Shown here in pieces: positions 50,962 to 59,364 of a DNA stretch of 64,000 nt. Location of the stretch: contig JALXBF010000179.1 of the NCBI GenBank assembly GCA_026991575.1, positions 1 through 64,000 of the forward strand, written 5' to 3'. Within the stretch, counting starts at the first letter, position 1, and each line of letters opens with the position of its first letter. Source of the stretch: Planctomycetota bacterium (GTDB taxonomy: Bacteria; Planctomycetota; Planctomycetia; JALXBF01). The translations under genes were made by a program, and so were the position numbers. The notes beneath the pieces were generated by a model, which worked only from the letters and a program-made list of their open reading frames with translations, did no database searches and was not told the origin of the DNA.

Positions 50962-52508
50962 GCTACCGCCTCCTCTTCCTCACGCAGCCAACGCTCCAGC
51001 ACTTTCGCCACCGCGTCCGGGTCCCGTTCGATGTTCTCCGCGAGCACGGGCATCGGGTGGGCGGACCTGTCGGGGGCAGTGCCCGCTGCGGCCGTCGCGG
51101 CGGCCTTCTGCTCAGGGGGGCCTGCCGGCGCAGGGGGCAGGAATCGACGCACGACGAGCCAGATCGTCCCGAAGGCCATTAGCGACGCGATGACCAGCGA
51201 CGCGGTGCGTGCCAACGTCATGTAGCGTTCCCACCGCTGTGCGGCGGCAAGCTCCTGTTGCAGTGCCTGCCGCATGCGAGCACTAGCAAGGTCCGCCTCA
51301 GAGACGGTCAACTCATCGCCCCGTGCCTCCTGGATGCCTACCGCTGTGCGGACGACCTTTTCAACGTCCTGCACCGTGATCGCCGGTTGACCGTCTTCCG
51401 TTGCAGGCAGGTCAACCAACACGGCCACGGTGAGGCGTTTGATCTGGCCCGCATGGTTCAGCGTGCGCGAGACCGTTTTGGAGACCAGGTACTCGTTTGT
51501 GATCGTCTCCTCCTGGGAGAGTCCCCCTGGTGCGTTCGTGGCGCCGGCCCCTGCTGCTCCAGGCACGTTGGAAGCGACCCCGGGTACGCCACGCGGCACT
51601 GCTCGTGAGCCACGGGTCTCTTTCTTGTTCGTGATCGATTCCGTGCGCACGACCTTGTTGTCCGGGTCGTACTGCTCGCGTGTCAGCTCCTGCTGCGTAA
51701 GATCCACCTCGGCGCTGACCTTGACGACCGCCCTGCCGGGGCCGAGCAGTTCCGTGAGCATCTCTTCGGCTTTCCGTGCCAGGTACTCTTCCAGGTTGCG
51801 GCGATATTCCAGGAGCGATGCCGACAGAAAGCTTTCCTCGTCACGCGGGCCGGCCAGCACCCGGCCCGTCGTGTCGAGAACGGTCACGTTATTCGGGCTC
51901 AGTCCCTCCACACTTCCGGCAACCAGAGCGGTGATGCCGCGCACTACCCCTGGGCCCAGCGTGGCGCCGGGCCGAAGCTTCAGCACAACGCTAGCCGTGG
52001 GAGGCTTCTGCTCGCGTACGAAGGGCGACGGCTCGGGTCGGGTGATGTGCACGCGGGCTGCCGCGACCGGCTCGAGCTGACTGATCGTCCGCGCCAACTC
52101 CGCTTGCAAAGCCCGCAGGTAGTTGACCTGCTCCATGAACGGCGTCATGCCGAAAGGCGATTCGTCGAAGAGTTCGAATCCCTTGACGCCGCCGTCGGCA
52201 ACCCCCTCGGCAGCCAGTTTTAGCCGCAACTCGTGGACCTTGTCCCCCGGGACGTAGATCGACGTGCCGTCCGCCCCGACCTTGTACCGCACGCCCAGAC
52301 GTTCAAGTGCCTCGGTAACCGCCGCTGCGCTTTGCGGCGTGAGATTACCGAAAAGCAGCCGGTAGTCAGGCTGAGCTGCCCAGTAGAGCACGCCGAACAG
52401 CACTGCAAAGGCCGCTGCCAGGCCACCCACCATCAGCAGACGCCCGGTCAGCGAAAGCCCCTGCCAAACGGTGCGAACCTGCGCCAGAAGTTGCTGCCAC
52501 GTTGTCAT
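50958..52508 (-). CDS. fliF: Flagellar MS-ring protein FliF
   Basis: 516 residues from the ATG at 52508 (GGAGGGCTGGTCGGGC ahead). The first membrane helix is LMVGGLAAAFAVLFGVLYWA (residues about 24-43), followed by the YscJ/FliF ring motif (DYRLLFGNLTPQSAAAVTEA, ARVHITRPEPSPFVREQKPP). The middle ring-building part and a Gly/Ala-rich loop come next, then the second helix (ASLVIASLMAFGTIWLVV) and the FliG-binding tail (ENIERDPDAVAKVLERWLRE). It starts 79 bp after fliE. Confidence 0.95.
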   Translation of the reverse strand: MTTWQQLLAQVRTVWQGLSLTGRLLMVGGLAAAFAVLFGVLYWAAQPDYRLLFGNLTPQSAAAVTEALERLGVRYKVGADGTSIYVPGDKVHELRLKLAAEGVADGGVKGFELFDESPFGMTPFMEQVNYLRALQAELARTISQLEPVAAARVHITRPEPSPFVREQKPPTASVVLKLRPGATLGPGVVRGITALVAGSVEGLSPNNVTVLDTTGRVLAGPRDEESFLSASLLEYRRNLEEYLARKAEEMLTELLGPGRAVVKVSAEVDLTQQELTREQYDPDNKVVRTESITNKKETRGSRAVPRGVPGVASNVPGAAGAGATNAPGGLSQEETITNEYLVSKTVSRTLNHAGQIKRLTVAVLVDLPATEDGQPAITVQDVEKVVRTAVGIQEARGDELTVSEADLASARMRQALQQELAAAQRWERYMTLARTASLVIASLMAFGTIWLVVRRFLPPAPAGPPEQKAAATAAAGTAPDRSAHPMPVLAENIERDPDAVAKVLERWLREEEEAVA

Positions 52509-52587
52509 GCCCGACCAGCCCTCCTTGACCTGCCCCGTGGTCACAACGGCCGGCTATGCACCGGGACGAGTTGCCTGGCGTGCTACA

Positions 52588-52881
52588 CTACACCTGCATG
52601 CGTAGCACTTCGCTGTAGGCCTGGATCAGCCGGTCTCGCACCTCCAGAACCATACGCACTGCCATCTCTGCCTGGGCGACGGCAAGCATGACCGAATGGG
52701 CGCTGTCGACCTCACCCAGCACGAACCGCTCCACCATGGCATCGGCCTGCTCTTCAGCTCGCCTGGCCTGTTGCACGAACTGCTGGAGCACTTGCTCAAA
52801 AGAGTCGCCTGCCGCCTGCCTGACCTTCGAATCGGTCAGCGAGGAGAACGGACCGGATCCCTGAATTGGCTGTAGCGTCAT
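52588..52881 (-). CDS. fliE: Flagellar hook-basal body protein FliE
   Basis: 97 residues, the family length. It begins MTLQPIQGSGPFSSLTDSKV and has the FliE core FEQVLQQFVQQARRAEEQAD, GEVDSAHSVMLAVAQAEMAV and a C-terminal VRDRLIQAYSEVLRMQV. FliE joins the MS ring to the proximal rod. Located 6 bp after flgC. Confidence 0.93.
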   Translation of the reverse strand: MTLQPIQGSGPFSSLTDSKVRQAAGDSFEQVLQQFVQQARRAEEQADAMVERFVLGEVDSAHSVMLAVAQAEMAVRMVLEVRDRLIQAYSEVLRMQV

Positions 52882-52887
52882 CGGTCA

Positions 52888-53331
52888 CTACCCTCTGGCA
52901 ATCTGCAGTGCCTCCTCAACCATCTGGCGAAATGCACGAAGAACCTTTACGTTCGCTTCGTACGACCGACTGGCCGAAATCAGATTCACCATTTCCATGG
53001 GAATGTCGACGTTGGGCATCAGGACATAGCCCTGTGCATCGGCGTCCGGGTGCCCCGGGTTGTACACCCGGCGGAATGGGCGTGGGTCCACCACGATCTC
53101 CTGCACCTCTACGCCAGTCGGTGCAGGCTCGCCGTACCGTGCCAGGGACTCTTCAAGCACCGAGGCAAACACAACGTCGCGCCGCCGATACGGCTCGCCC
53201 GCCTCGGTGCGCGTCGTGTGAGCGTTGGCGATGTTGGCTGCGGCCACCTCCAGCCGCATCCGCTGAGCCGTCATCCCGCTGGCACTGATCTTTGCGGGCA
53301 AGAAGAACGCTGGGTATTGGATCGCAGCCAT
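52888..53331 (-). CDS. flgC: Flagellar basal-body rod protein FlgC
   Basis: 147 residues. Rod motif at the N-terminus (ISASGMTAQRMRLEVAAANI, ANAHTTRTEAGEPYRRRDVV), GYVLMPNVDIPMEMVNLISA and ASRSYEANVKVLRAFRQMVE at the C-terminus. Part of the proximal rod. It starts 21 bp after flgB. Confidence 0.95.
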   Translation of the reverse strand: MAAIQYPAFFLPAKISASGMTAQRMRLEVAAANIANAHTTRTEAGEPYRRRDVVFASVLEESLARYGEPAPTGVEVQEIVVDPRPFRRVYNPGHPDADAQGYVLMPNVDIPMEMVNLISASRSYEANVKVLRAFRQMVEEALQIARG

Positions 53332-53352
53332 AGCGTTACCGCCCTCCGCCTA

Positions 53353-53715
53353 CTAGGCCGGCCCATTGAGCGCCCGACGCATCAAGCCGATGCGGCTGGA
53401 TAGGATCTGGGTTGCCATCCGGTACAGCAACGCGTTTTGGAGCAGCAGGCTGAGTTCTTCGTCGATCTTCACGTTGTTGCCATCGCGGCGGCCCGGGCTT
53501 TCGTCCTCGCGAACCACAATCCGCGCTGACAACCGGTCCGTGCCCGCGGCGCCGTCGAGCAGCCGCTCCAGTGACTGCACGAAGTCGACATCCCGGCGTC
53601 GATAACCGGGCGTATCTGCGTTGGCCACGTTGGCAGCAAGCAGTGTGTGGCGGGCATGCGTCAGATCGAGTAACGCAGCCAGCTGCTCAGTGCGGGGTGG
53701 CAACAAGGGCCTCAT
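53353..53715 (-). CDS. flgB: Flagellar basal-body rod protein FlgB
   Basis: 120 residues. LAALLDLTHARHTLLAANVA and NADTPGYRRRDVDFVQSLER are the FlgB/FlgC rod signature; ELSLLLQNALLYRMATQILS forms the C-terminal helix. The ATG has GGGAG seven bases upstream. First gene of the long minus-strand flagellar array; its promoter should lie in 53716-54000, where I saw no consensus sigma-28 or sigma-54 site. Confidence 0.94.
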   Translation of the reverse strand: MRPLLPPRTEQLAALLDLTHARHTLLAANVANADTPGYRRRDVDFVQSLERLLDGAAGTDRLSARIVVREDESPGRRDGNNVKIDEELSLLLQNALLYRMATQILSSRIGLMRRALNGPA

Positions 53716-54436
53716 GACTCTACTCCCACTATGCAGCGCGTCGCCCTTCCTTCCCTATCGTGCCCGCAGCACACGCAACTTCAGAAAAACCGCTACAACC
53801 GGTCCACTCGCTACCTTGGCAACAAACCGCACCAGTAGGACTGCGGGGCAACGAGCAGCAAGCCACAACAGCGCTGCGGAGTCCTTCCAGGCGGCCATCC
53901 ACCTCCGCGTAACCCACCGTCGTCCTTCACCACAGCGGCTGCAGGGCCTGCGAAGGTGGCTGCCACACGCTGAGCCGGTCCCCGGCAGGCCCGGCTGGCG
54001 CGGGCTGCTAGCGGAACCGCGGCCGGCCTGGATGTGCTATGCCGCCCGGCGCCCCGACAACCCCTTCACCCTCGCAACGACGGGCCACGCGGCCAGCAGA
54101 TCCGGATAGAGTTGCCGCGCTTTGCGGCCCCGCTGGCAGTGCCCGTTCGGGTCGGCCAGCGCGCCGGTCTTGTGGTCATGGTGGTCGCTGTCGTGAGACT
54201 TCCCGCATGCCTGTCGGGCCCGGGTGTCGCGCGGGGGGCGGTCCCCACCCGCCATTGACTCCCTCAGGTGTGCAGAAAAGGCATGGGCTACGGTGAGTTC
54301 GCCGTGTGTACAGACTTTTCGGTTTGGATCGGCTAAAGGTAACGTGCCGGTTGTGTCGAGAATGCTGAAAACTGGCGGTACCGGTCGGTCGGTGTCGCAC
54401 GTCAGCCAGGCCTGCTGAACGGGGGAGGGACTCCCG
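53716..54436. other. 721-bp region between divergent flgB and the outer-membrane protein gene
   Basis: It should hold the promoters of both flanking units, but no consensus site was convincing. Apart from the low-confidence small ORF at 54037-54255, the frames are random in composition. Confidence 0.35.
54037..54255 (-). CDS. Possible small His-rich ORF
   Basis: 72 residues from an ATG at 54255 preceded by GAGGGAGTCA, a good ribosome-binding site. The sequence is polar with a His/Asp cluster (KSHDSDHHDHKTGALADPNG) that could bind metal, then RKARQLYPDLLAAWPVVARV. No domain, no membrane segment. The site supports it; the lack of relatives known to me does not. Confidence 0.3.
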   Translation of the reverse strand: MAGGDRPPRDTRARQACGKSHDSDHHDHKTGALADPNGHCQRGRKARQLYPDLLAAWPVVARVKGLSGRRAA

Positions 54437-55603
54437 ATGGTTCGCCGAATGCTACTGGTTGCACTTCTGGTCACAACGGGCAACGATCTCCTGTACGGCC
54501 AGCAGTCGCCCACTGCGGTGACCAGTCCTGACGGTGTTGGTCGTGCCCGGGCGATTTCCGCTCTTGTCGGCTTCGACCGCCGGGCCCAGGGGGAAGCTGT
54601 GCAAGCGATGGCACAGCAGCAGCAGCCGGGCGCGGACGCCGGAGTCCAGCAGGCAGCTGCGACACTGGGCCACGAGATCAGTTGCGGAAAGTGCGGGAAC
54701 GCTGTAGAAGAGTGCGTGTGCATTGATTCGGTAAGCATCTACATCGATTGGCTGTACCTGCAGCCGCGAGGTACAGACCTCGGATATGCCTATCCGACCG
54801 ACGGTGCCTTTGAGCCACCACTGGGACCGACCAGCCAGATCGACTACGACTATGAGCCGGAAGGCTTCCGTGTGGGTGGCTTTGCGGGCCTGGGGGACGG
54901 CAAACACACCATCGGCGTCACCTACACCCGCTTCCAGGCTGGCACCAACAGCTCAGCTTTCGCTCCGCCGGGCATGACGTTGCAGACGTTGCTCCTGGCT
55001 TCGCCGAGTCCGCTGACGGCCGATGCTGCGACGTCGGGCTTTGCCATTGCGCACTCGGAAGTAGACGTCAATCTGTTCGACATCGACCTGCGGCACTACT
55101 TCTGCATGGGCTTTGACGGCCCAGGGAAAGAGTTGTACGGATTCATCGGCACGCGGATCAGCACATTGGATCAGATGTTTAACGTCACCTACGACCGCGA
55201 CCTGGTGCACACGGCCCAGGACCTGAGGGGGGCTGGTATTCGCGGTGGCGTTGGCGGATCGACGACCATCCATGGGGTGAAGCTGTTTGGTTCGGCCGGC
55301 GTTTCGGTGCTGTCTACGGAAATCGAGACCATGTATCGGCAGACCAACAACTTGGATGGCGTCGTCGTCGACTACCGTCAGGACATCGATCGGATCGTTC
55401 CCGTGCTTGATCTGGAACTCGGCGTCGGTTTTGACCTTGGCAAGCACTGCTCGATCAGCGTCGGGTACTTGTACAGCATCTGGTTCAACGTCGTGACGCC
55501 GGAGCAGACAATCGAAGCGGTGCAAGCAGGGGACTTCACCGGGGACGTCGAAGACAACCTGACCTTCGACGGGTTCTTCACGCGGTTTGAGGCAAGCTGG
55601 TAA
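54437..55603 (+). CDS. Lpg1974-family outer-membrane beta-barrel protein
   Basis: 388 residues. The ATG follows GGGGGAGGGACTCCCG. A signal peptide (LLVALLVTTGNDLLYG) precedes a Gln/Ala-rich linker and a small Cys cluster (CGKCGNAVEECVC, about residues 83-95). The rest is amphipathic strands: VSIYIDWLYLQPRGTDLGYA, FRVGGFAGLGDGKHTIGVTY, VNLFDIDLRHYFCMGF, and the closing strand FFTRFEASW ending in an aromatic residue, typical of barrels. The pattern matches the planctomycete relatives of the Legionella pore-forming protein. It ends at a strong terminator. Confidence 0.78.
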   Translation: MVRRMLLVALLVTTGNDLLYGQQSPTAVTSPDGVGRARAISALVGFDRRAQGEAVQAMAQQQQPGADAGVQQAAATLGHEISCGKCGNAVEECVCIDSVSIYIDWLYLQPRGTDLGYAYPTDGAFEPPLGPTSQIDYDYEPEGFRVGGFAGLGDGKHTIGVTYTRFQAGTNSSAFAPPGMTLQTLLLASPSPLTADAATSGFAIAHSEVDVNLFDIDLRHYFCMGFDGPGKELYGFIGTRISTLDQMFNVTYDRDLVHTAQDLRGAGIRGGVGGSTTIHGVKLFGSAGVSVLSTEIETMYRQTNNLDGVVVDYRQDIDRIVPVLDLELGVGFDLGKHCSISVGYLYSIWFNVVTPEQTIEAVQAGDFTGDVEDNLTFDGFFTRFEASW

Positions 55604-55645
55604 ACGAGGGACGGTCAAGCTACCACGGGTCGCGTACCTCCGCGC

Positions 55646-55678
55646 TTGCCGCCGCAGCCCGATGGGTTGTGGCGGCAA
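55646..55678. terminator. Strong bidirectional terminator
   Basis: TTGCCGCCGCAGCCC (55646-55660) pairs with GGGTTGTGGCGGCAA (55664-55678) along 15 bp with three G-U pairs and a 3-base loop; CGCG flanks can extend it. CTTTTC follows on the plus strand. It lies between convergent genes ending at 55603 and 55707. Confidence 0.7.
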
Positions 55679-55706
55679 CGCGGCTTTTCGGCGTGCAGCT
55701 GTTCCG

Positions 55707-58619
55707 TTAGCGACGCAGGTACTCGATCAGGTCGCGCACTTCCTGCTCCGACAGATCATCCAGCAGGCCTTCGGGCATAACCGATACGGGCCGGACCTGG
55801 TGTTCTTCGATCTCGTCCTTGGCGATGATGACCCGCCTGCCTTCTTCCATCTCGAGCACTAGTCGGTCCGCGGTTTCCTCAACGAGCTTCCCCGTGACCA
55901 CCTGCCCGGCTTTTGTCAGGACCGCATGCTGGAAGTAGGGCAGGCCGACGACTCTGTTGGGATCGATGATGTTGATTAGCAGGTACTGGACCGACCGGTC
56001 GGCACCGGTGAGGTCCGGGCCAACCTTTTGTCCTTCGCCGCGGAACGTATGGCATCCGGCACATTTCTTCTGGAACACCTTCTTGCCGCGCTCGCGGTCA
56101 CCGCGCCCGTTCCGCAGACGCACGATCCAGTAATCGATCTGGCGGGCAATCTCCTCGGGCGTGCGTTGCCGGACAGTACCCCACAGCTTTGCCAGGCGTC
56201 GCTTGAGCGTGTTGTCGCCCAGTCGGTTGATCCGTTCGGCCACGTTTGCCGTAATCCAATCGCGTTGCACCGTGCCGTCGGCCAGCCCGTCGAGCAGGAC
56301 GTGGGCCCAGGCGGCCCGGCTGGCCAAGGTAAGCAACGCGGCCTGACGGTCTTCGGCCGGCAGTGCGTTGAGCCGCTCAACGAGCCGGCGCGCGGCGGCG
56401 ACGTCCGCGACCCGCCCAAGCCAGAAGAGGGCCTCACGTCGCACGGGACCTGGCGTGCCGGGGTTGGTGGTTAGCTGCAGCAGGGCGTCCACGGCCTCCC
56501 GACCGGCTGCCGTTGCATAGAGGCGAACCGCCTTCCGGCGCCGCTCGACCGGGGTGTTCTCGGAGCTCAGCACACGGCGCAGTTCGGCAAGCGTAGCCTG
56601 GTCCCCGAAGCTGGCGCCCACCTGGAGGGCAAGCCACATCAGCTCACGGTCCCCGCTACGACGTGCCCGATGCAAGAGGTCCTTCCAAGCGTCCGGTGTT
56701 GGGTGCTTCTCCCCTTCCAGTGCGGCTGCCAATCCACGCAGCGCCGCGGCGAAGACAGGCCGATCGGTCTGTGTTGCCGCGAAGTGCACCGCGCGCCGGA
56801 TCGCTTCGGCCGTGCCCAAGTCCGCAACCCGGCGCACGATCCGCTCCAGCAGATGACGGCGCACCAGTTCGCTCTCGCGCGCCGCCTGCTCGGCCCACTG
56901 CAGGTAACTCCTTGGCCTCTCGGCAACACGCGGCTCCATGGCAAACCAGATCATGAGCGGGAGGTTCGGGTCGTCGGCATCGTGGCTGTTCAGGGCAAGT
57001 TCCCTGACGGCGCGGTCCACCCACTCACCTGCTGTGACCTTCTGACAGGCAGACGCCAGAGCGAGCCGCACGTGGCAGCTGGGGTCGTGGGCGAGGCCAC
57101 GCGGATCGATCCTGGTGAGGTCGACGCGGTCCGAACCTGCGGCAGCGTCGACGGCCAGGCGAATCGCCCAGGCCCGTACCCACTCGTGCTTCGATTGCAA
57201 GGCACGGGTCAGATCCTCCTGACCGAATGCTCCGATGTTGAATAACGCCCACAGCGAGCGGAGCGCGTGCAGCTCACCGGTGGCCGGATCGGCGATTCGG
57301 TGCCGCAGTAGTGCAGCAACCGACCGGTCTCGGCGTTCGGCCAGGATACGCAGCGCGGTGCGGTACCACCACGGATTGTCTGACTTCAGCAACTCGACCA
57401 GCTCTGCAGTGGGCCGATCACTAAGAGGCCGGAATGGTCTGGGGCGGTCGGCGGAGGGGGGCACGAGCTTGTACACACGTCCGCGCTTCTTGTCCCACAG
57501 TTCCGGGGGGGTTTGGTGACAGGGCCACTGGTCATGCCAGTCGATGACGTACAGGGCGCCATCGGGGCCCACCTGGATGTTTACCGGTCGCACATTCCGG
57601 TCGCCCGAGGCGAGGAAATCGGGGGCATGCCGGGCCACGAAGCCGGAGCCCCGTGGGCGGAGCACGTCCCGTTTGATGGAGCAGCCGTGGATGGACCCGA
57701 AGATGACGCTACCGCGGAGTGTTTCCGGCCACAGCGGCCCCTCCAGGACGACGCAGCCGGCGTGTGCCCAGCCACTTTCTTCGTGATGAAGATGGTTACT
57801 GATCTCGCGGAGCTGGCCGTAGTCGTATGGGTTCCGGTTCTGGCCCGCCTGCCGGATGTAGCGGCCTCCAGGGATCATGTAGAACAGGTGAGGGATCACG
57901 CAGGCGGTTAGAAACATGCGCCCTCGGCTGTCGAAGTCGATGCCCCACGGGTTTGAGGTTCCCTCTGCGAAGAGTTCGAACTTCTTCAACCTCGGGTGGT
58001 ACCGCCACACGGCCGCGTCCAGGTAGATGCCAGCGACCTCGCTGCGGGTGAACACACCGTGCAGACCGTAGAGCCAGCCATCCGGGCCCCAGGTAAACGT
58101 GTTCAGTAGTTCGTGGGTGTCGTGCCGGCCCCAGCCAGTCAGGAGTACCTCTCGTGTGTCAGCACGGTCATCGCCGTCGGTGTCACGCAGGAAAAGCAGG
58201 TTCGGGGCAACACCCACGAACACACCGCCATACCCCACGGCCAGACCGGTTGCCAGGTCGAATCCCTCGGCAAAGACCGTGACCTTATCCGCCCGGTGAT
58301 CACCATCGGTGTCCTCAAAGATCTTGATGCGGTCACGCGGCTTCTTGCCGGGGGGTGCACCAAGGGGGTATTCGAAGCATTCCAGCACCCAGAGCCGACC
58401 CCGGTCATCAAACGACATGGCGATGGGATTGGCCAAGTCCGGCTCGCCGGCGAAAAGGTATGCCTTGAAGCCATCAGGCAATCGAAACCGCTCCGGCGTC
58501 TCATCGGGCGGCAGGTAGGGCTGTCCCGAAGGGCGGCGCAAGTGGATCTGGCCAGAGGCGCTGTGGCACGTGATCGCCAACACCACAGCCGTCAAACAGG
58601 ACGAAACGAATCGCTGCAT
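55707..58619 (-). CDS. PVC-type propeller/HEAT/cytochrome c protein
   Basis: 970 residues from the ATG at 58619, with GAGG upstream; the frame stays open into the HAD gene. Signal peptide (FVSSCLTAVVLAITCHSASG). Residues about 30-400 form a PVC-type dehydrogenase-like beta-propeller (FKAYLFAGEPDLANPIAMSF, DRGRLWVLECFEYP, with DTDGDHRADKVTVF Ca-type loops). A helical HEAT-like repeat region follows (about 450-820), and a C-terminal cytochrome c domain has CAGCH near residue 853 and ends EQEVRDLIEYLRR. Thought to act in periplasmic electron transfer or sugar oxidation, but the substrate is unknown. It follows the HAD gene by 40 bp. Confidence 0.87.
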   Translation of the reverse strand: MQRFVSSCLTAVVLAITCHSASGQIHLRRPSGQPYLPPDETPERFRLPDGFKAYLFAGEPDLANPIAMSFDDRGRLWVLECFEYPLGAPPGKKPRDRIKIFEDTDGDHRADKVTVFAEGFDLATGLAVGYGGVFVGVAPNLLFLRDTDGDDRADTREVLLTGWGRHDTHELLNTFTWGPDGWLYGLHGVFTRSEVAGIYLDAAVWRYHPRLKKFELFAEGTSNPWGIDFDSRGRMFLTACVIPHLFYMIPGGRYIRQAGQNRNPYDYGQLREISNHLHHEESGWAHAGCVVLEGPLWPETLRGSVIFGSIHGCSIKRDVLRPRGSGFVARHAPDFLASGDRNVRPVNIQVGPDGALYVIDWHDQWPCHQTPPELWDKKRGRVYKLVPPSADRPRPFRPLSDRPTAELVELLKSDNPWWYRTALRILAERRDRSVAALLRHRIADPATGELHALRSLWALFNIGAFGQEDLTRALQSKHEWVRAWAIRLAVDAAAGSDRVDLTRIDPRGLAHDPSCHVRLALASACQKVTAGEWVDRAVRELALNSHDADDPNLPLMIWFAMEPRVAERPRSYLQWAEQAARESELVRRHLLERIVRRVADLGTAEAIRRAVHFAATQTDRPVFAAALRGLAAALEGEKHPTPDAWKDLLHRARRSGDRELMWLALQVGASFGDQATLAELRRVLSSENTPVERRRKAVRLYATAAGREAVDALLQLTTNPGTPGPVRREALFWLGRVADVAAARRLVERLNALPAEDRQAALLTLASRAAWAHVLLDGLADGTVQRDWITANVAERINRLGDNTLKRRLAKLWGTVRQRTPEEIARQIDYWIVRLRNGRGDRERGKKVFQKKCAGCHTFRGEGQKVGPDLTGADRSVQYLLINIIDPNRVVGLPYFQHAVLTKAGQVVTGKLVEETADRLVLEMEEGRRVIIAKDEIEEHQVRPVSVMPEGLLDDLSEQEVRDLIEYLRR

Positions 58620-58659
58620 CGTGTGCCTAACCTCAAGTAGTGGTTTCACTCGGCGATTC

Positions 58660-59352
58660 TCATGGTTTCGGCGGGGGCAAAAGCTGTTCCAGCTCGGCGA
58701 GCGTTTCAAGCACCGCATGCGGCTTTTCCTTTGCCAGTTCGTTCGCTTGGGCCCACCCGGTGAGTACAGCAACGGGAACCGCCCCGATGGCCCGGGCACA
58801 GCGCAGGTCGTGGACCGTGTCCCCGATCACGAAGCACCGCTGTGGATCGGGCTCGCAGGACAGGAAGCGGCGAACGGCTTCGAGGGCATCGCGCGCGACC
58901 ATACGCCGGTCCACGAAACGGTCGCCGAAGCCGCCGCACGGAAAGTAGCGCGCCAGCCCGAAGTGAGCCAGCTTCGTGTACGCTCCCCTGCGGATGTTCC
59001 CGGTAAGCAGCGCAAGGACGGTGTCGGGCCGGTTGCGGAGCGATTCCAGGACTTCCGGAACGTGGGGCAGGACACGCCCCTCGGGGCGTTCGGCCAATGT
59101 CTCCGGTAGCGCCTCGCAGTAGAACTGGAAAAAGACCTCGACCGTGTCCGGGTCCGGGCTGATCCCCGCGGTGCGTAACAGATCATGAGCGATGGCGCGG
59201 TCCGTGCGGCCGGCAAAATCGACGGCCTCCCCGGGGCTTGCCCCGGGACTGAGTCGGCTTAGCGCACGCAGCATCGCAGCCCGGCCTGCGCCAGCCGTGT
59301 CAATGAGCGTGCCATCGATGTCGAAGAACACAACCGTTGGCGGTTTCACCAC
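58660..59352 (-). CDS. HAD-superfamily phosphatase
   Basis: 230 residues from tandem GTG codons at 59352/59349. Motif I FFDIDGTLID has the nucleophile Asp11 and acid/base Asp13. The cap is helical (AGRAAMLRALSRL, FFQFYCEALPETL), and VLALLTGNI supplies motif II. Motif IV is CFVIGDTVHDLRCARAIGA. The order matches phosphoglycolate-phosphatase-like enzymes; the substrate is not determined. A cytoplasmic enzyme between two secreted redox-type proteins, 12 bp after the upstream gene. Confidence 0.85.
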   Translation of the reverse strand: MVKPPTVVFFDIDGTLIDTAGAGRAAMLRALSRLSPGASPGEAVDFAGRTDRAIAHDLLRTAGISPDPDTVEVFFQFYCEALPETLAERPEGRVLPHVPEVLESLRNRPDTVLALLTGNIRRGAYTKLAHFGLARYFPCGGFGDRFVDRRMVARDALEAVRRFLSCEPDPQRCFVIGDTVHDLRCARAIGAVPVAVLTGWAQANELAKEKPHAVLETLAELEQLLPPPKP

Positions 59353-59364
59353 CGTCCGCAGCTC

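Noticed and set aside
53716-54000. Sigma-54 or sigma-28 promoter for flgB
   Set aside because: No TGGCAC-N5-TTGC or TAAA-N15-GCCGATAA match was found; only weak sigma-70-like hexamers.
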